A stretch of DNA of 64,000 nucleotides from the NCBI GenBank assembly GCA_012841015.1, contig DUVN01000006.1, positions 124,001 to 188,000 of the forward strand, in the 5' to 3' direction. This DNA comes from Clostridiaceae bacterium (lineage in GTDB: Bacteria > Bacillota > Clostridia > Saccharofermentanales > DTU023). The position numbers and the translations under genes were made by a program. The notes beneath the pieces were generated by a model. The model was not told the DNA's origin and searched no databases. It saw only the letters and a program-made list of their open reading frames with translations. Positions 1 to 8,676 of the stretch are shown here, in pieces; positions within the stretch are counted from its first letter, which is position 1, and the number at the start of each line of letters is the position of its first letter.

Positions 1-1
1 T

Positions 2-1849
2 GCGCGCTATGTTGGAGGGGAACTTCACGCAGTCGATAAGAGTCATGCATTCTTTTCACTCTGTCAAGAGGAACGCGTCCATTTTGCGCTTTCTTTTCCT
101 GACCTCTATGAGATTGCCATGTCGAATTTGGCGATCCAGATTCTCTATTCTGCTCTTAACAGCGATGAGTACGTGTTTTGCGAGCGTTGTTTTGCTCCAG
201 ACGTCGATCTTCGTGCCTTCCTTAAAGAACGTAATCTGCCACTCGTATCGATCGAGACGATGACGCCACTGTCTAATTTCGATATAGTTGGCTTTTCTCT
301 TCATTATGAGCTGGCTTATACGGCCGTTCTTGAGATGCTCGATCTAGGCGGGATCCCTCTTCGCGCAGCTGAACGTAGCGATAGCGATCCTCTCATCATC
401 GCAGGTGGCCCGATCGCCTGTAATTTAGAACCGATGGCGCCTTTTTTTGATCTTGTATTGCTAGGAGACGGTGAGTTTCAACTCCCCATGCTCGTCAATG
501 AATATAAAAAGCACAAGGCTTCAAAATCTTCCAAAGTCGATTTCCTCCGACACGTTTGCTGCATGGACGGTGTCTACATCCCGTCCTTTTATGAGCCTCA
601 CTATCATGAAGACGGACAGCTCAAAGCGATCAAGGTCATAGACCCGTATGCGCCTCAAAGCGTGCGCAAGGCGTTGGTGCGAGATCTGGACAGTGCGCCT
701 GTCCCGCACCAACCGATTGTGCCTAACATGGAGGTGACACATGACCGCATGATCCTTGAGATTTTTCGCGGGTGTGCTCGTGGGTGTCGGTTCTGTCAGG
801 CGGGCTTTACGTATCGACCATTGCGTGAACGTTCTCCCAAGACATTGATCGAGGCTGCGCAACGGCTCATTGACAGCTCAGGGTGTGATGAGATTGGGTT
901 GTTGTCACTTTCGACATCTGACTACTCACAACTTGATCACCTCACACGCACTTTGCTCCCGATAGCTGAGCCGCGCCACATTAATTTGTCACTTCCGTCT
1001 TTGCGTCTTGACTCTTTTGATTTTGAGCTCGCTGAACGTCTCGCAAGGACAAGACGGGGCGGGCTGACATTTGCCCCGGAGGCTGGTACACAACGACTTC
1101 GCGACGTCATCAACAAGAACATTACTGAGGACGATTTGTTTGATGCCGCTCGTACGGCGTTTGAGAACGGGTGGGATCGGCTAAAGCTCTATTTTATGCT
1201 CGGTTTGCCGACAGAGACTGATGATGACGTTGAAGGGATCATCGATTTGACAATGAGACTTCTTGCAATCTGGCACGATATACCGAAAGATGTGCGTGCT
1301 AAACGTTTGTCGGTAACGGTCAGCACGTCGTTTTTTATCCCCAAGCCATTCACCCCTTTCCAGTGGGAACGCCAGATATCGATCAACGAAATGCGCAGAA
1401 AGCAAAAACAACTGGCCGACGGGTTAAGAGATCGGCGCATCTCCTACCACTGGCACGACTTTGAAAGCTCAGTCCTTGAGGCCGTGCTTGCTCGCGGCGA
1501 TCGGCGACTTGCTAGTGTTATCGAGCGCGCATGGCGTGAAGGTGCCTACCTCGATGCTTGGCACGAGCATTTCAATCGTGATCTCTGGTTTGAGGCGCTG
1601 TCGCTGATTCCGGGAGGTGCCGATTTTTATACGCGAGAACGAGATGACGATGAGCTATTCCCTTGGGAACATCTCGACATCGGCGTGACACGACGTTTCT
1701 TTGAGCGTGAGCGCGCTCTCTCGCGCGAAGGACGCGTGAGCTTATCGTGCTTCGACGGATGTTCTGGTTGTGGCTGTGGTGTGTGGCATGCAGGTATCTG
1801 CTCGCAGACGTCATCGATTGAACAAAAAGAAGAAGGCAATCATGAGTGA
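2..1849 (+). CDS. B12-binding radical SAM protein (TIGR03960 family), 5' end outside window
   Basis: Radical SAM enzyme of the TIGR03960 family, whose reaction is not established. An N-terminal cobalamin-binding-like region is followed by a radical SAM core with the CX3CX2C cluster motif (Cys codons at 773, 785 and 794). The C-terminus carries a second Cys-rich patch (GCSGCGCG). An ATG at 119 is not the true start: the same frame is open back to base 2 and encodes ARYVGGE and SFPDLYEIAMS, which match the conserved N-terminus of the family (ARYIGGE...FPDVYEVGMS). Only the first few codons are therefore missing. The stop overlaps the next gene by 8 bases, and in this family the partner is regularly that DUF2344 protein, sometimes as a fusion. 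Family assignment is firm; function is unknown. Confidence 0.93.
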   Translation, partial: ARYVGGELHAVDKSHAFFSLCQEERVHFALSFPDLYEIAMSNLAIQILYSALNSDEYVFCERCFAPDVDLRAFLKERNLPLVSIETMTPLSNFDIVGFSLHYELAYTAVLEMLDLGGIPLRAAERSDSDPLIIAGGPIACNLEPMAPFFDLVLLGDGEFQLPMLVNEYKKHKASKSSKVDFLRHVCCMDGVYIPSFYEPHYHEDGQLKAIKVIDPYAPQSVRKALVRDLDSAPVPHQPIVPNMEVTHDRMILEIFRGCARGCRFCQAGFTYRPLRERSPKTLIEAAQRLIDSSGCDEIGLLSLSTSDYSQLDHLTRTLLPIAEPRHINLSLPSLRLDSFDFELAERLARTRRGGLTFAPEAGTQRLRDVINKNITEDDLFDAARTAFENGWDRLKLYFMLGLPTETDDDVEGIIDLTMRLLAIWHDIPKDVRAKRLSVTVSTSFFIPKPFTPFQWERQISINEMRRKQKQLADGLRDRRISYHWHDFESSVLEAVLARGDRRLASVIERAWREGAYLDAWHEHFNRDLWFEALSLIPGGADFYTRERDDDELFPWEHLDIGVTRRFFERERALSREGRVSLSCFDGCSGCGCGVWHAGICSQTSSIEQKEEGNHE

Positions 1850-2504
1850 TAACAGGAAACAGCGCTTGATTCTTTTCTTTGCGCGCCGAGGTGCAACTGC
1901 TTGGCTTGCCCATCTCGACAACATGCGCCTGTTTGAGCGCGCCCTCAATCGTGCCGGATGGCCGATTGCGTGGACGGAGGACGCTTTCAATCCGCGGCCG
2001 ATTCTCGTCTTTGGTTTGCCTGTTGGTGTGGGGATCGAGACGCGTAGAGACCCTGTTGAGGTCACTTTGGAAAGGTGTATCGATGTTGACTGGATGATCG
2101 AAAGGCTTAACCGTTCTTTTCCACGCGGTCTTGAGGTTGTCGACTGGAATGAGGCACCTGACACGAAAAGGAGTTTGATGTCACTTGTCCAGGCCGCTGA
2201 TTATTCGATTGAGGCCCCGTTGATTGGACAAGCGTTTTCCCGGACATTCGACGGTGACCGTCCCGTTGTCGTGTCTTGGGTTCGAAAAGGCAAGATGAGA
2301 GAAATCGATATCGCATTAAGAATAATTGAGACGTATGATATAAGGGATGATTCAATCGATTTTAAGGGAGGGGCGGGAAGCGATTGTCATCTGCGCGTCG
2401 ATTTGCTCCTCGATGCACTTGTGCGTGATGGAGGTTTGTCGAAGGAGGATGCGCTCGGGGCGCGCATCATACGTAAGCGTGTTTATGGCGACTTATTGAC
2501 TTGA
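1842..2504 (+). CDS. Radical SAM-associated DUF2344/TIGR03936 protein
   Basis: A 220-residue partner protein of the preceding radical SAM enzyme. The N-terminal pattern (LAHLDNMRLFERALNRAGWP, then FNPRPILVFGLPVGVGIE) is typical of the DUF2344 family, which occurs next to or fused with TIGR03960 proteins. The ATG at 1842 was chosen because it follows an AGAAGG ribosome site (1831-1836) and starts just before the family-conserved region; an in-frame ATG at 1770 lies deep inside the upstream gene. The 8-base overlap suggests translational coupling. The molecular role is unknown; a link to RNA or ribosome modification is often proposed from gene neighbourhoods. Confidence 0.88.
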   Translation: MSDNRKQRLILFFARRGATAWLAHLDNMRLFERALNRAGWPIAWTEDAFNPRPILVFGLPVGVGIETRRDPVEVTLERCIDVDWMIERLNRSFPRGLEVVDWNEAPDTKRSLMSLVQAADYSIEAPLIGQAFSRTFDGDRPVVVSWVRKGKMREIDIALRIIETYDIRDDSIDFKGGAGSDCHLRVDLLLDALVRDGGLSKEDALGARIIRKRVYGDLLT

Positions 2505-2519
2505 TCTCTCTTTGCTCAC

Positions 2520-2548
2520 TTGACAAGCGTCTCAAAAGACAGTCAAAA
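2520..2548 (+). promoter_or_regulatory. Possible promoter upstream of the acetylesterase-like gene
   Basis: TTGACA at 2520-2525, a 17-base spacer, then TCAAAA at 2543-2548. The -35 is perfect and the -10 weak. Confidence 0.3.
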
Positions 2549-2604
2549 TGGCAAGCGTAACGATCGCTTATCAAGGCGAGAGCGTTATGGTTGGTTGTAC
2601 GGTA

Positions 2605-2636
2605 AAACATCGGATGAAGAGGCGATGTTTCTTTTG
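2605..2636 (+). terminator. Hairpin with T-rich tail
   Basis: AAACATCG (2605-2612) and CGATGTTT (2623-2630) form an 8-bp stem with a 10-base loop, followed by CTTTTG. It could terminate the radical SAM pair or act as a leader hairpin, since it sits only about 10 bases before the AGGAG of the next gene. Confidence 0.4.
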
Positions 2637-2654
2637 AAATAGGAGTGCGTCCTA

Positions 2655-4913
2655 ATGTCATATTTGCGATTAGCGACCATTTTTGGTAATGGAATGGTCT
2701 TGCAACAAAAGGCAGTCAACAGACTTTTCGGTTTTGCTGCGAGCGAATCGACTGTCTCTGTTGAGTTGGAGCGTTTTCCTACAGATAGACTTGAACCAGG
2801 TGATGCTGAGGTACCTTATGGCGTTCTCTTTTCTGAGGAGGATAAAGCCGGCCGCGATGGCTATTTTGAGTTTAGATTGCCGCCACTCAACGCCTCTAAA
2901 GACCCGTGCCGTCTAACAGTTCGCTCAGCTGCCGAGATTGTTGTGATTAATGATATTCTTGTCGGTGAGCTTTGGTATGCTTCAGGTCAGGACAATATGG
3001 CGCAGACAGTACGCGAGTCCGACGTCGAACTCGCTTTAGATGAATGTGTCAATCTCCACCATATTCGTTTTTTTCAGATGAACCTCGATGGACTTTCCGA
3101 GCAGGTGCGACAGTACAGTTACACGCCGCTTGGAGAGGCACAGGGTGGTGAATGGCAGCGCGGCGATCAGGTGTACTTGATGAAAGATCAGTCTGCCGTT
3201 GCCTTTTCATTTGCCGTCGACTATTACAACGAATGGCAGATCCCCGTTGGCGTGATCAATGCTGCGTGTCCCGGGACCTATATCCATTCATGGCTTCCGC
3301 GCGAAATAGTCGAAGCTGATCCGATCATCAGAAATCATGTTAGAGAAGTGCGGTTATATCGTGATCGCGACAACTGGAATGCCGAGACTGTGGAACGCGA
3401 ACAGAAAGAGAGCCGTCAGGAGGATGGAGGTTTTAAAACGTTCCCCCGACCGCAGACTGTTGCGCTGCTCGACGGAAGAAAGCCTGACCGAACAGACCCT
3501 GCCCCTCTCGTCGTTCCACGGGCGACAATTCGAAAATCGACTGTTTTGCAGCAGTTGATTCCGCTTACACACGAATTTTCCCCACGCAAGCAACCGAGCG
3601 CCATGTTTAACCACAAGGTGGCACCTTTCGTGGGATTGTCTCTTCGAGGCGTTCTTTGGTTTCAGGGGGAGAGTGACGTCGATGGACCAGAATATTACTT
3701 ACGAGCATTTCGCTATCTCATTGACACGTTCAGCGAGCTGTTTGAACCAGTTGGGCAGAAGCTCACACTTATCGTAGCGCAGCTGCCAGCGTATCTTTAC
3801 AATGGGTTGAATTCGACAGGACTTGCCGTGTTCAATGAGTCGCTCGCTGTGGCAAGGCACACACTAAACGCCAATACAGGGCTCGTCACAGTTTATGATC
3901 TCCCTCTTGATTACAGTAAGAATGGGTCATTTTGTAGTGCGCTTACACCTTTTGCGAAGAGAGAGGTTGGGCGCCGCATGGCACGACTCGCTTCGGGATT
4001 TCTCGCCGGCGACGATCGCCCGACCAGTGCTCCTGAACCTGTGTCACTAGAACGTATCGGCAATAAGTGGATGATCAACTTTACGCTTTCTGCCGTACGT
4101 GGCGGAGGGTTACATCTACGACAGGGAGAGACTGTTTTGAAAGGATTTGCCATATGCGACAGTAATCGCGTTTTTGTCAAGGCAGAAGCGCGTATCCTAT
4201 ATGGCGTACGTGTGCTCGTATGGCATGATCAAATTGACGACCCTGTTTCATTGACGTACGGTTTTTCATCGTTTAATGGAGATGCCAATTTAATGGGTTC
4301 AGATGGGATGCCTGTATTACCTTTCCGTCTAGACTTGGAACCGTCGAATTATCTAATCCCCAAGCCGTGGTTCGATATGGATCGATTAGAAATGTTCGGC
4401 TGGGAAGAGCCATTAGACACTGATTTGCCGCGTCCGCGCAAAAAGGACCTTCCTGGGCTGAAACGCCTATGGAACGTCACGAAGGGACGTGGCGAGCTGA
4501 CATTGACGAATGAGGTAAACGGTTACAGCCACTCTGATATCAAGCTCGATTATGTAAACGCCGATGAGCGACCGGTCGAAGTTGACGCTACTGTAGCACT
4601 TGCTTCATGCTATCCACCCTTAGATTTGACGCCTTACTCCGCTGTTGAACTCGTTTTGCTCAATCCCGACCACCAAGAAAAGAAGATTCAATTACTATTA
4701 GAAGATGCAAACGGTGTCGTCTTTGAGTCCTCTCCAAGGAAAATTGAGGACGCTTTTAGGCAACAAGTCATAAGGTGGGCCGATACTGAGCTTGCGAACG
4801 ATACGGCAGAGATCGTGCGGTTTGGCTTTCGCCTTGTTGACCCGGGGGCGCGTGGTAGTCTTGTTATGATCAGAGTGAAACTCGACTATTGTCCGGAAGA
4901 GCATGATGAGTAG
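2655..4913 (+). CDS. Sialate O-acetylesterase-like SGNH hydrolase
   Basis: A 752-residue protein of the SASA family (PF03629), which removes O-acetyl groups from sialic acids or other acetylated glycans. Two family blocks are visible: GELWYASGQDNM (normally GEVWLCSGQSNM, holding the catalytic Ser) and VLWFQGESD. The first keeps Ser-Gly-Gln but has Asp in place of the usual second Ser. The early FGNGMVLQQ segment matches the family's opening DNMVLQR motif. No signal peptide is seen, so a cytoplasmic location is likely, which suits degradation of imported glycan. The C-terminal ~170 residues look like an additional beta-rich domain. AGGAG (2641-2645) precedes the ATG. It stands alone without sialic acid genes around it, so the substrate is inferred only. 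Confidence 0.75.
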   Translation: MSYLRLATIFGNGMVLQQKAVNRLFGFAASESTVSVELERFPTDRLEPGDAEVPYGVLFSEEDKAGRDGYFEFRLPPLNASKDPCRLTVRSAAEIVVINDILVGELWYASGQDNMAQTVRESDVELALDECVNLHHIRFFQMNLDGLSEQVRQYSYTPLGEAQGGEWQRGDQVYLMKDQSAVAFSFAVDYYNEWQIPVGVINAACPGTYIHSWLPREIVEADPIIRNHVREVRLYRDRDNWNAETVEREQKESRQEDGGFKTFPRPQTVALLDGRKPDRTDPAPLVVPRATIRKSTVLQQLIPLTHEFSPRKQPSAMFNHKVAPFVGLSLRGVLWFQGESDVDGPEYYLRAFRYLIDTFSELFEPVGQKLTLIVAQLPAYLYNGLNSTGLAVFNESLAVARHTLNANTGLVTVYDLPLDYSKNGSFCSALTPFAKREVGRRMARLASGFLAGDDRPTSAPEPVSLERIGNKWMINFTLSAVRGGGLHLRQGETVLKGFAICDSNRVFVKAEARILYGVRVLVWHDQIDDPVSLTYGFSSFNGDANLMGSDGMPVLPFRLDLEPSNYLIPKPWFDMDRLEMFGWEEPLDTDLPRPRKKDLPGLKRLWNVTKGRGELTLTNEVNGYSHSDIKLDYVNADERPVEVDATVALASCYPPLDLTPYSAVELVLLNPDHQEKKIQLLLEDANGVVFESSPRKIEDAFRQQVIRWADTELANDTAEIVRFGFRLVDPGARGSLVMIRVKLDYCPEEHDE

Positions 4914-4969
4914 GACTCATGACTCAAGTAGAATGATACTTAACGACAACAGCAGAAAGGCTGAATGTA

Positions 4970-7633
4970 ATGAAGAATATAGATGACATAGCTAAAACGT
5001 TCGATCCGCTATCAGAAGAACCGATCATCTACAAGGAATGGTTAGATCGCAATGCATTCGATGCTGAATCTCCTTCAGATAAGGAAGCGTTCACCATCGT
5101 TATGCCGCCGCCAAATATCACTGGTGAGCTGCACATGGGACATGCTCTCGATAATACGCTTCCCGATGTTCTGATCCGTTATAATAGAATGCGCGGTAAG
5201 AACGCTCTGTTTTTACCGGGCACTGATCATGCGTCCATCGCAACGGAGGCGCTCGTTGTTCAAGAATTGAGCAAAGAGGGCCTTACAAAAGAGGAGCTTG
5301 GGCGAGAAAAGTTTCTTGACTATTGCTGGACATGGAAAGAAGTCTACCATGACCGCATCACGGGTCAGCAACAGCGACTAGGTCTATCGTGCGATTGGAA
5401 GCGTCAACGTTTCACGATGGATGAAGGACTCTCAAGAGCTGTCACGCGCGTTTTTAAGGACTTGTACGATGAGGGGTTGATCTATCGCGGTGAGCGTATG
5501 ATCAACTGGTGTCCGTCATGTCTGACTTCGATCTCAGATATTGAAGTTGAACATGAAGAGAAGGACGCTTCACTTTACACCATTACCTATCCTTTCGCGG
5601 ATGGTGACGGCGCGATCGCCGTTGCGACGACACGTCCGGAAACGATGCTTGGTGATACGGCTGTCGCCATTCACCCCGATGACGAACAGCGAAGTTGCCA
5701 TCTGGGGCGCATGGTACACTTGCCTTTGACTGACCGCACTATCCCGATTATTGCCGATTCCTACGTCGATCCTGAATTCGGTACTGGTTACGTCAAAATC
5801 ACGCCGGCCCATGATCCTAACGACTATGAAATTGGATTGCGCCATAACCTTCCTGTTATCGATATCTTGACTGATGACGCACGCATGACAGATGAGTGCG
5901 GCCCTTACGCCGGGATGACGACAATAGAGGCCCGCGAGGCTGTTGTCAACGATCTAAAAGTGCAAGGGTATCTTGTCAGCGTCGAACCGATGCGTCACAA
6001 TATCGGCACATGTCAGCGCTGTGACACGATTGTCGAGCCGAGGATTTCATTGCAATGGTTTGTGAAGATGGAACCTCTTGCCGGTCCTGCAATCGAAGCT
6101 GTCCGTAAGGGTGACACGCAGTTTGTGCCCGATCACTTCAAAAAGATTTACTTCAACTGGATGGAGGGAATTCGTGACTGGTGTATCTCGCGTCAGCTCT
6201 GGTGGGGGCACCGTATCCCAGTATGGTACTGCGAAGAGTGTGAGGAGATCATCGTTTCAGAGAAGACGCCTTCCACGTGTCCGTCGTGTCACAGTATGTG
6301 CCTTAAACAAGATGAGGATACGCTCGATACGTGGTTTTCATCTGCACTTTGGGCATTTTCGACGCTCGGATGGCCCGATCATACAGATGATTTCAAAACG
6401 TTTTACCCAACCGATGTCCTCGTAACGGGGTACGACATCATCTTCTTTTGGGTCGCAAGGATGATCTTTTCTTCGTTGTATAACACCGGTATGACGCCTT
6501 TTCGCTACGTGTTGATCCATGGTATGGTCCGCGATGAGCTCGGACGCAAAATGTCGAAGTCACTCGGGAATGGCGTCAATCCACTCGAGCTAATCGATAA
6601 GTATGGCGCCGACGCCTTACGCTACGGGCTGATGGTCGGCACAACGCCTGGAAAAGACTTGCGCTGCCGCGATGAAAAGTTTGAAAACGGAAGAAACTTC
6701 ATCAACAAGGTCTGGAACGCCTTTCGCTTCATCGTAATGAATCTCGACGACGACACCGATTTTAGTGACGTTACGGACGACGATCTAGAGATTGAGGATC
6801 GCTGGATTATGTCGGAGTTGAAAGGTACGATCAATGCTCTCTCCGATCATCTAGAGGCGATGGAGCTCGGCATGGCGCAAGAGAAGATCTATACGTTCCT
6901 TTGGGACTATTTTTGTGATTGGTACATCGAACTTGTCAAGGAGCGGTTACATGATGGAGGACGCACGGGGAGAGCGGCTCAGGCTGTATTATACGGCGTT
7001 TTCTCCGATTCGCTTAAATTGCTCCACCCGTTTATGCCGTTCGTCACGGAACGCATTTACGGTGTTCTGCACGAAGGCCAGTTGTTAATCCTTGAAACGT
7101 GGCCTGATGCCGGCCAGTATCGACACGATGACGATGCAGTTAGAACGATGACGAGTCTTGTCAGTGCGATTCGCGGGGTTAGAAATCTGCGTGCAGAATA
7201 CAAAATTGTTCCTGCACGACGATTTTCTGCCAGTTTCCGCGCAGATGACGGCGCACTCGTTTCGAGATTGCAAGATGGACTTCCAACACTGGCGAGGCTT
7301 GCAGGGATTTCAGCACTTAATTTGCTCGAGGATGGTTCTTATTTCGATGAAGAAGACGTGATCGTGATATTCAACGGTGGCGAAATCGCCGTACCCCTGC
7401 GCGAACTTGTCGATGTCGAAGAAGAGCTCAACCGTTTAAAAAAAGAGGAGGCGCGACTGAAACAGGAGATTAAGAGGGCTGAAGCGATGCTCGCCAACTC
7501 TCAGTTTACAACGAAGGCGCCAGCACATGTCGTCGAAGCACAGCGCGAAAAGGAGGTGCAATATAAAGACCAGCTCGAAAGTCTGAGAGTTCAACTCGAG
7601 CGACTGGAACGTCTAGCCCGAGACATCGATTGA
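4970..7633 (+). CDS. valS: Valyl-tRNA synthetase
   Basis: Class Ia aminoacyl-tRNA synthetase that charges tRNA-Val in the cytoplasm. At 887 residues it has the usual length. The HIGH motif appears as HMGH (55-58) after PPPNITGEL, and KMSKS is at 527-531. The editing domain, a Cys-pair segment (CEEC...CPSC), the anticodon-binding domain and the C-terminal coiled coil (about 820-887, with ELNRLKKEEARLKQEI) follow in family order. An AGAAAGG site precedes the ATG. The 56-base upstream gap is too short for a T-box leader, so expression probably depends on an upstream promoter. Confidence 0.98.
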   Translation: MKNIDDIAKTFDPLSEEPIIYKEWLDRNAFDAESPSDKEAFTIVMPPPNITGELHMGHALDNTLPDVLIRYNRMRGKNALFLPGTDHASIATEALVVQELSKEGLTKEELGREKFLDYCWTWKEVYHDRITGQQQRLGLSCDWKRQRFTMDEGLSRAVTRVFKDLYDEGLIYRGERMINWCPSCLTSISDIEVEHEEKDASLYTITYPFADGDGAIAVATTRPETMLGDTAVAIHPDDEQRSCHLGRMVHLPLTDRTIPIIADSYVDPEFGTGYVKITPAHDPNDYEIGLRHNLPVIDILTDDARMTDECGPYAGMTTIEAREAVVNDLKVQGYLVSVEPMRHNIGTCQRCDTIVEPRISLQWFVKMEPLAGPAIEAVRKGDTQFVPDHFKKIYFNWMEGIRDWCISRQLWWGHRIPVWYCEECEEIIVSEKTPSTCPSCHSMCLKQDEDTLDTWFSSALWAFSTLGWPDHTDDFKTFYPTDVLVTGYDIIFFWVARMIFSSLYNTGMTPFRYVLIHGMVRDELGRKMSKSLGNGVNPLELIDKYGADALRYGLMVGTTPGKDLRCRDEKFENGRNFINKVWNAFRFIVMNLDDDTDFSDVTDDDLEIEDRWIMSELKGTINALSDHLEAMELGMAQEKIYTFLWDYFCDWYIELVKERLHDGGRTGRAAQAVLYGVFSDSLKLLHPFMPFVTERIYGVLHEGQLLILETWPDAGQYRHDDDAVRTMTSLVSAIRGVRNLRAEYKIVPARRFSASFRADDGALVSRLQDGLPTLARLAGISALNLLEDGSYFDEEDVIVIFNGGEIAVPLRELVDVEEELNRLKKEEARLKQEIKRAEAMLANSQFTTKAPAHVVEAQREKEVQYKDQLESLRVQLERLERLARDID

Positions 7634-7716
7634 TGTGGTCGCCAATTTGCACGAGGTGATATACTTATTCTAATGATTAAAACGACTATTGATGAGTCGT
7701 AAGAAAGGAAATGAAA

Positions 7717-8658
7717 ATGCCTTTAGTCAATACGAAAGAAATGTTTAAGGAAGCGTATGCAGGTGGTTATGCGATCGGCGCTTTCAACGTCAACAACATG
7801 GAGATCATACAGGGGATCGTCAATGCAGCGAACAAGTTACGCGCACCGCTTATTTTACAAGTATCAGCTGGAGCAAGGCGCTACGCGAATCAGACGTATC
7901 TTGTCAAATTAGTGGAGGCGGCTCTGATTGAGTCTGGGTTGCCCATTGCGCTTCACCTTGACCACGGTGACAGTTTCGAGCTCTGCAAAGATTGCATCGA
8001 TGGAGGATTTACTTCTGTCATGATCGACGGCTCACACTTGCCGTTTGAAGAGAATATTGAACTAACACGCCGAGTTGTCGATTACGCGCATAGCCACGAC
8101 CCTATGGTCGTTGTTGAGGCTGAGCTCGGTCGCCTCGAAGGTATAGAGGACGATGTTGTCGTCAGTTCAGACGATGCTTCGTATACTGACCCCGATGAAG
8201 TCGAAGAGTTCGTTACGCGCACAGGCTGTGATTCGCTGGCGATCGCCATCGGCACGAGTCATGGCGCCTATAAGTTCAAGCCTGGCCAGAAGCCGCAACT
8301 CCGCTTCGATATTCTCGAAGAAATAGAGCGCCGACTCCCAGGTTTTCCTATCGTTTTGCATGGTGCTAGCTCCGTCATCCCAGAATATGTCGAAACAATC
8401 AACCGTTACGGCGGTTCCATGCCTGATGCCATCGGTATCCCTGAACATATGTTGCGTAAAGCGGCAGGCATGGCCGTCTGTAAGATCAACATCGACAGCG
8501 ATTTGCGCCTTGCGATGACGGCGTCCGTACGCCAATATCTCGGTGAAAACCCTGCTGACTTTGATCCTCGAAAATATCTCGGTCCGGCGCGAAAAGCGAT
8601 CGAGGAGATTGTTGCACACAAGATAACGAACGTGCTAGGTTGTGACGGCAAAGCGTAA
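7717..8658 (+). CDS. fba: Class II fructose-1,6-bisphosphate aldolase
   Basis: Zinc-dependent aldolase that splits fructose 1,6-bisphosphate into two triose phosphates in glycolysis. The protein opens with the family start MPLVNTKEMF and contains GAFNVNNMEI and the metal/catalytic block HLDHGDSF (His-Leu-Asp-His at 80-83), then GTSHGAYKF and VLHGASS. The second of two in-frame ATGs (7717) is preferred: GAAAGGA (7703-7709) is 7 bases away, against 1 base for the ATG at 7711. It is followed closely by ligA. Confidence 0.96.
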   Translation: MPLVNTKEMFKEAYAGGYAIGAFNVNNMEIIQGIVNAANKLRAPLILQVSAGARRYANQTYLVKLVEAALIESGLPIALHLDHGDSFELCKDCIDGGFTSVMIDGSHLPFEENIELTRRVVDYAHSHDPMVVVEAELGRLEGIEDDVVVSSDDASYTDPDEVEEFVTRTGCDSLAIAIGTSHGAYKFKPGQKPQLRFDILEEIERRLPGFPIVLHGASSVIPEYVETINRYGGSMPDAIGIPEHMLRKAAGMAVCKINIDSDLRLAMTASVRQYLGENPADFDPRKYLGPARKAIEEIVAHKITNVLGCDGKA

Positions 8659-8676
8659 AGTATCATCGGAGCACCC

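Noticed and set aside
119..1849. Start of the first radical SAM gene at the ATG at 119
   Set aside because: The upstream in-frame sequence back to base 2 encodes conserved family residues, so the gene starts outside the window.
4914..4969. T-box leader before valS
   Set aside because: The gap is only 56 bases and lacks T-box and specifier structures.
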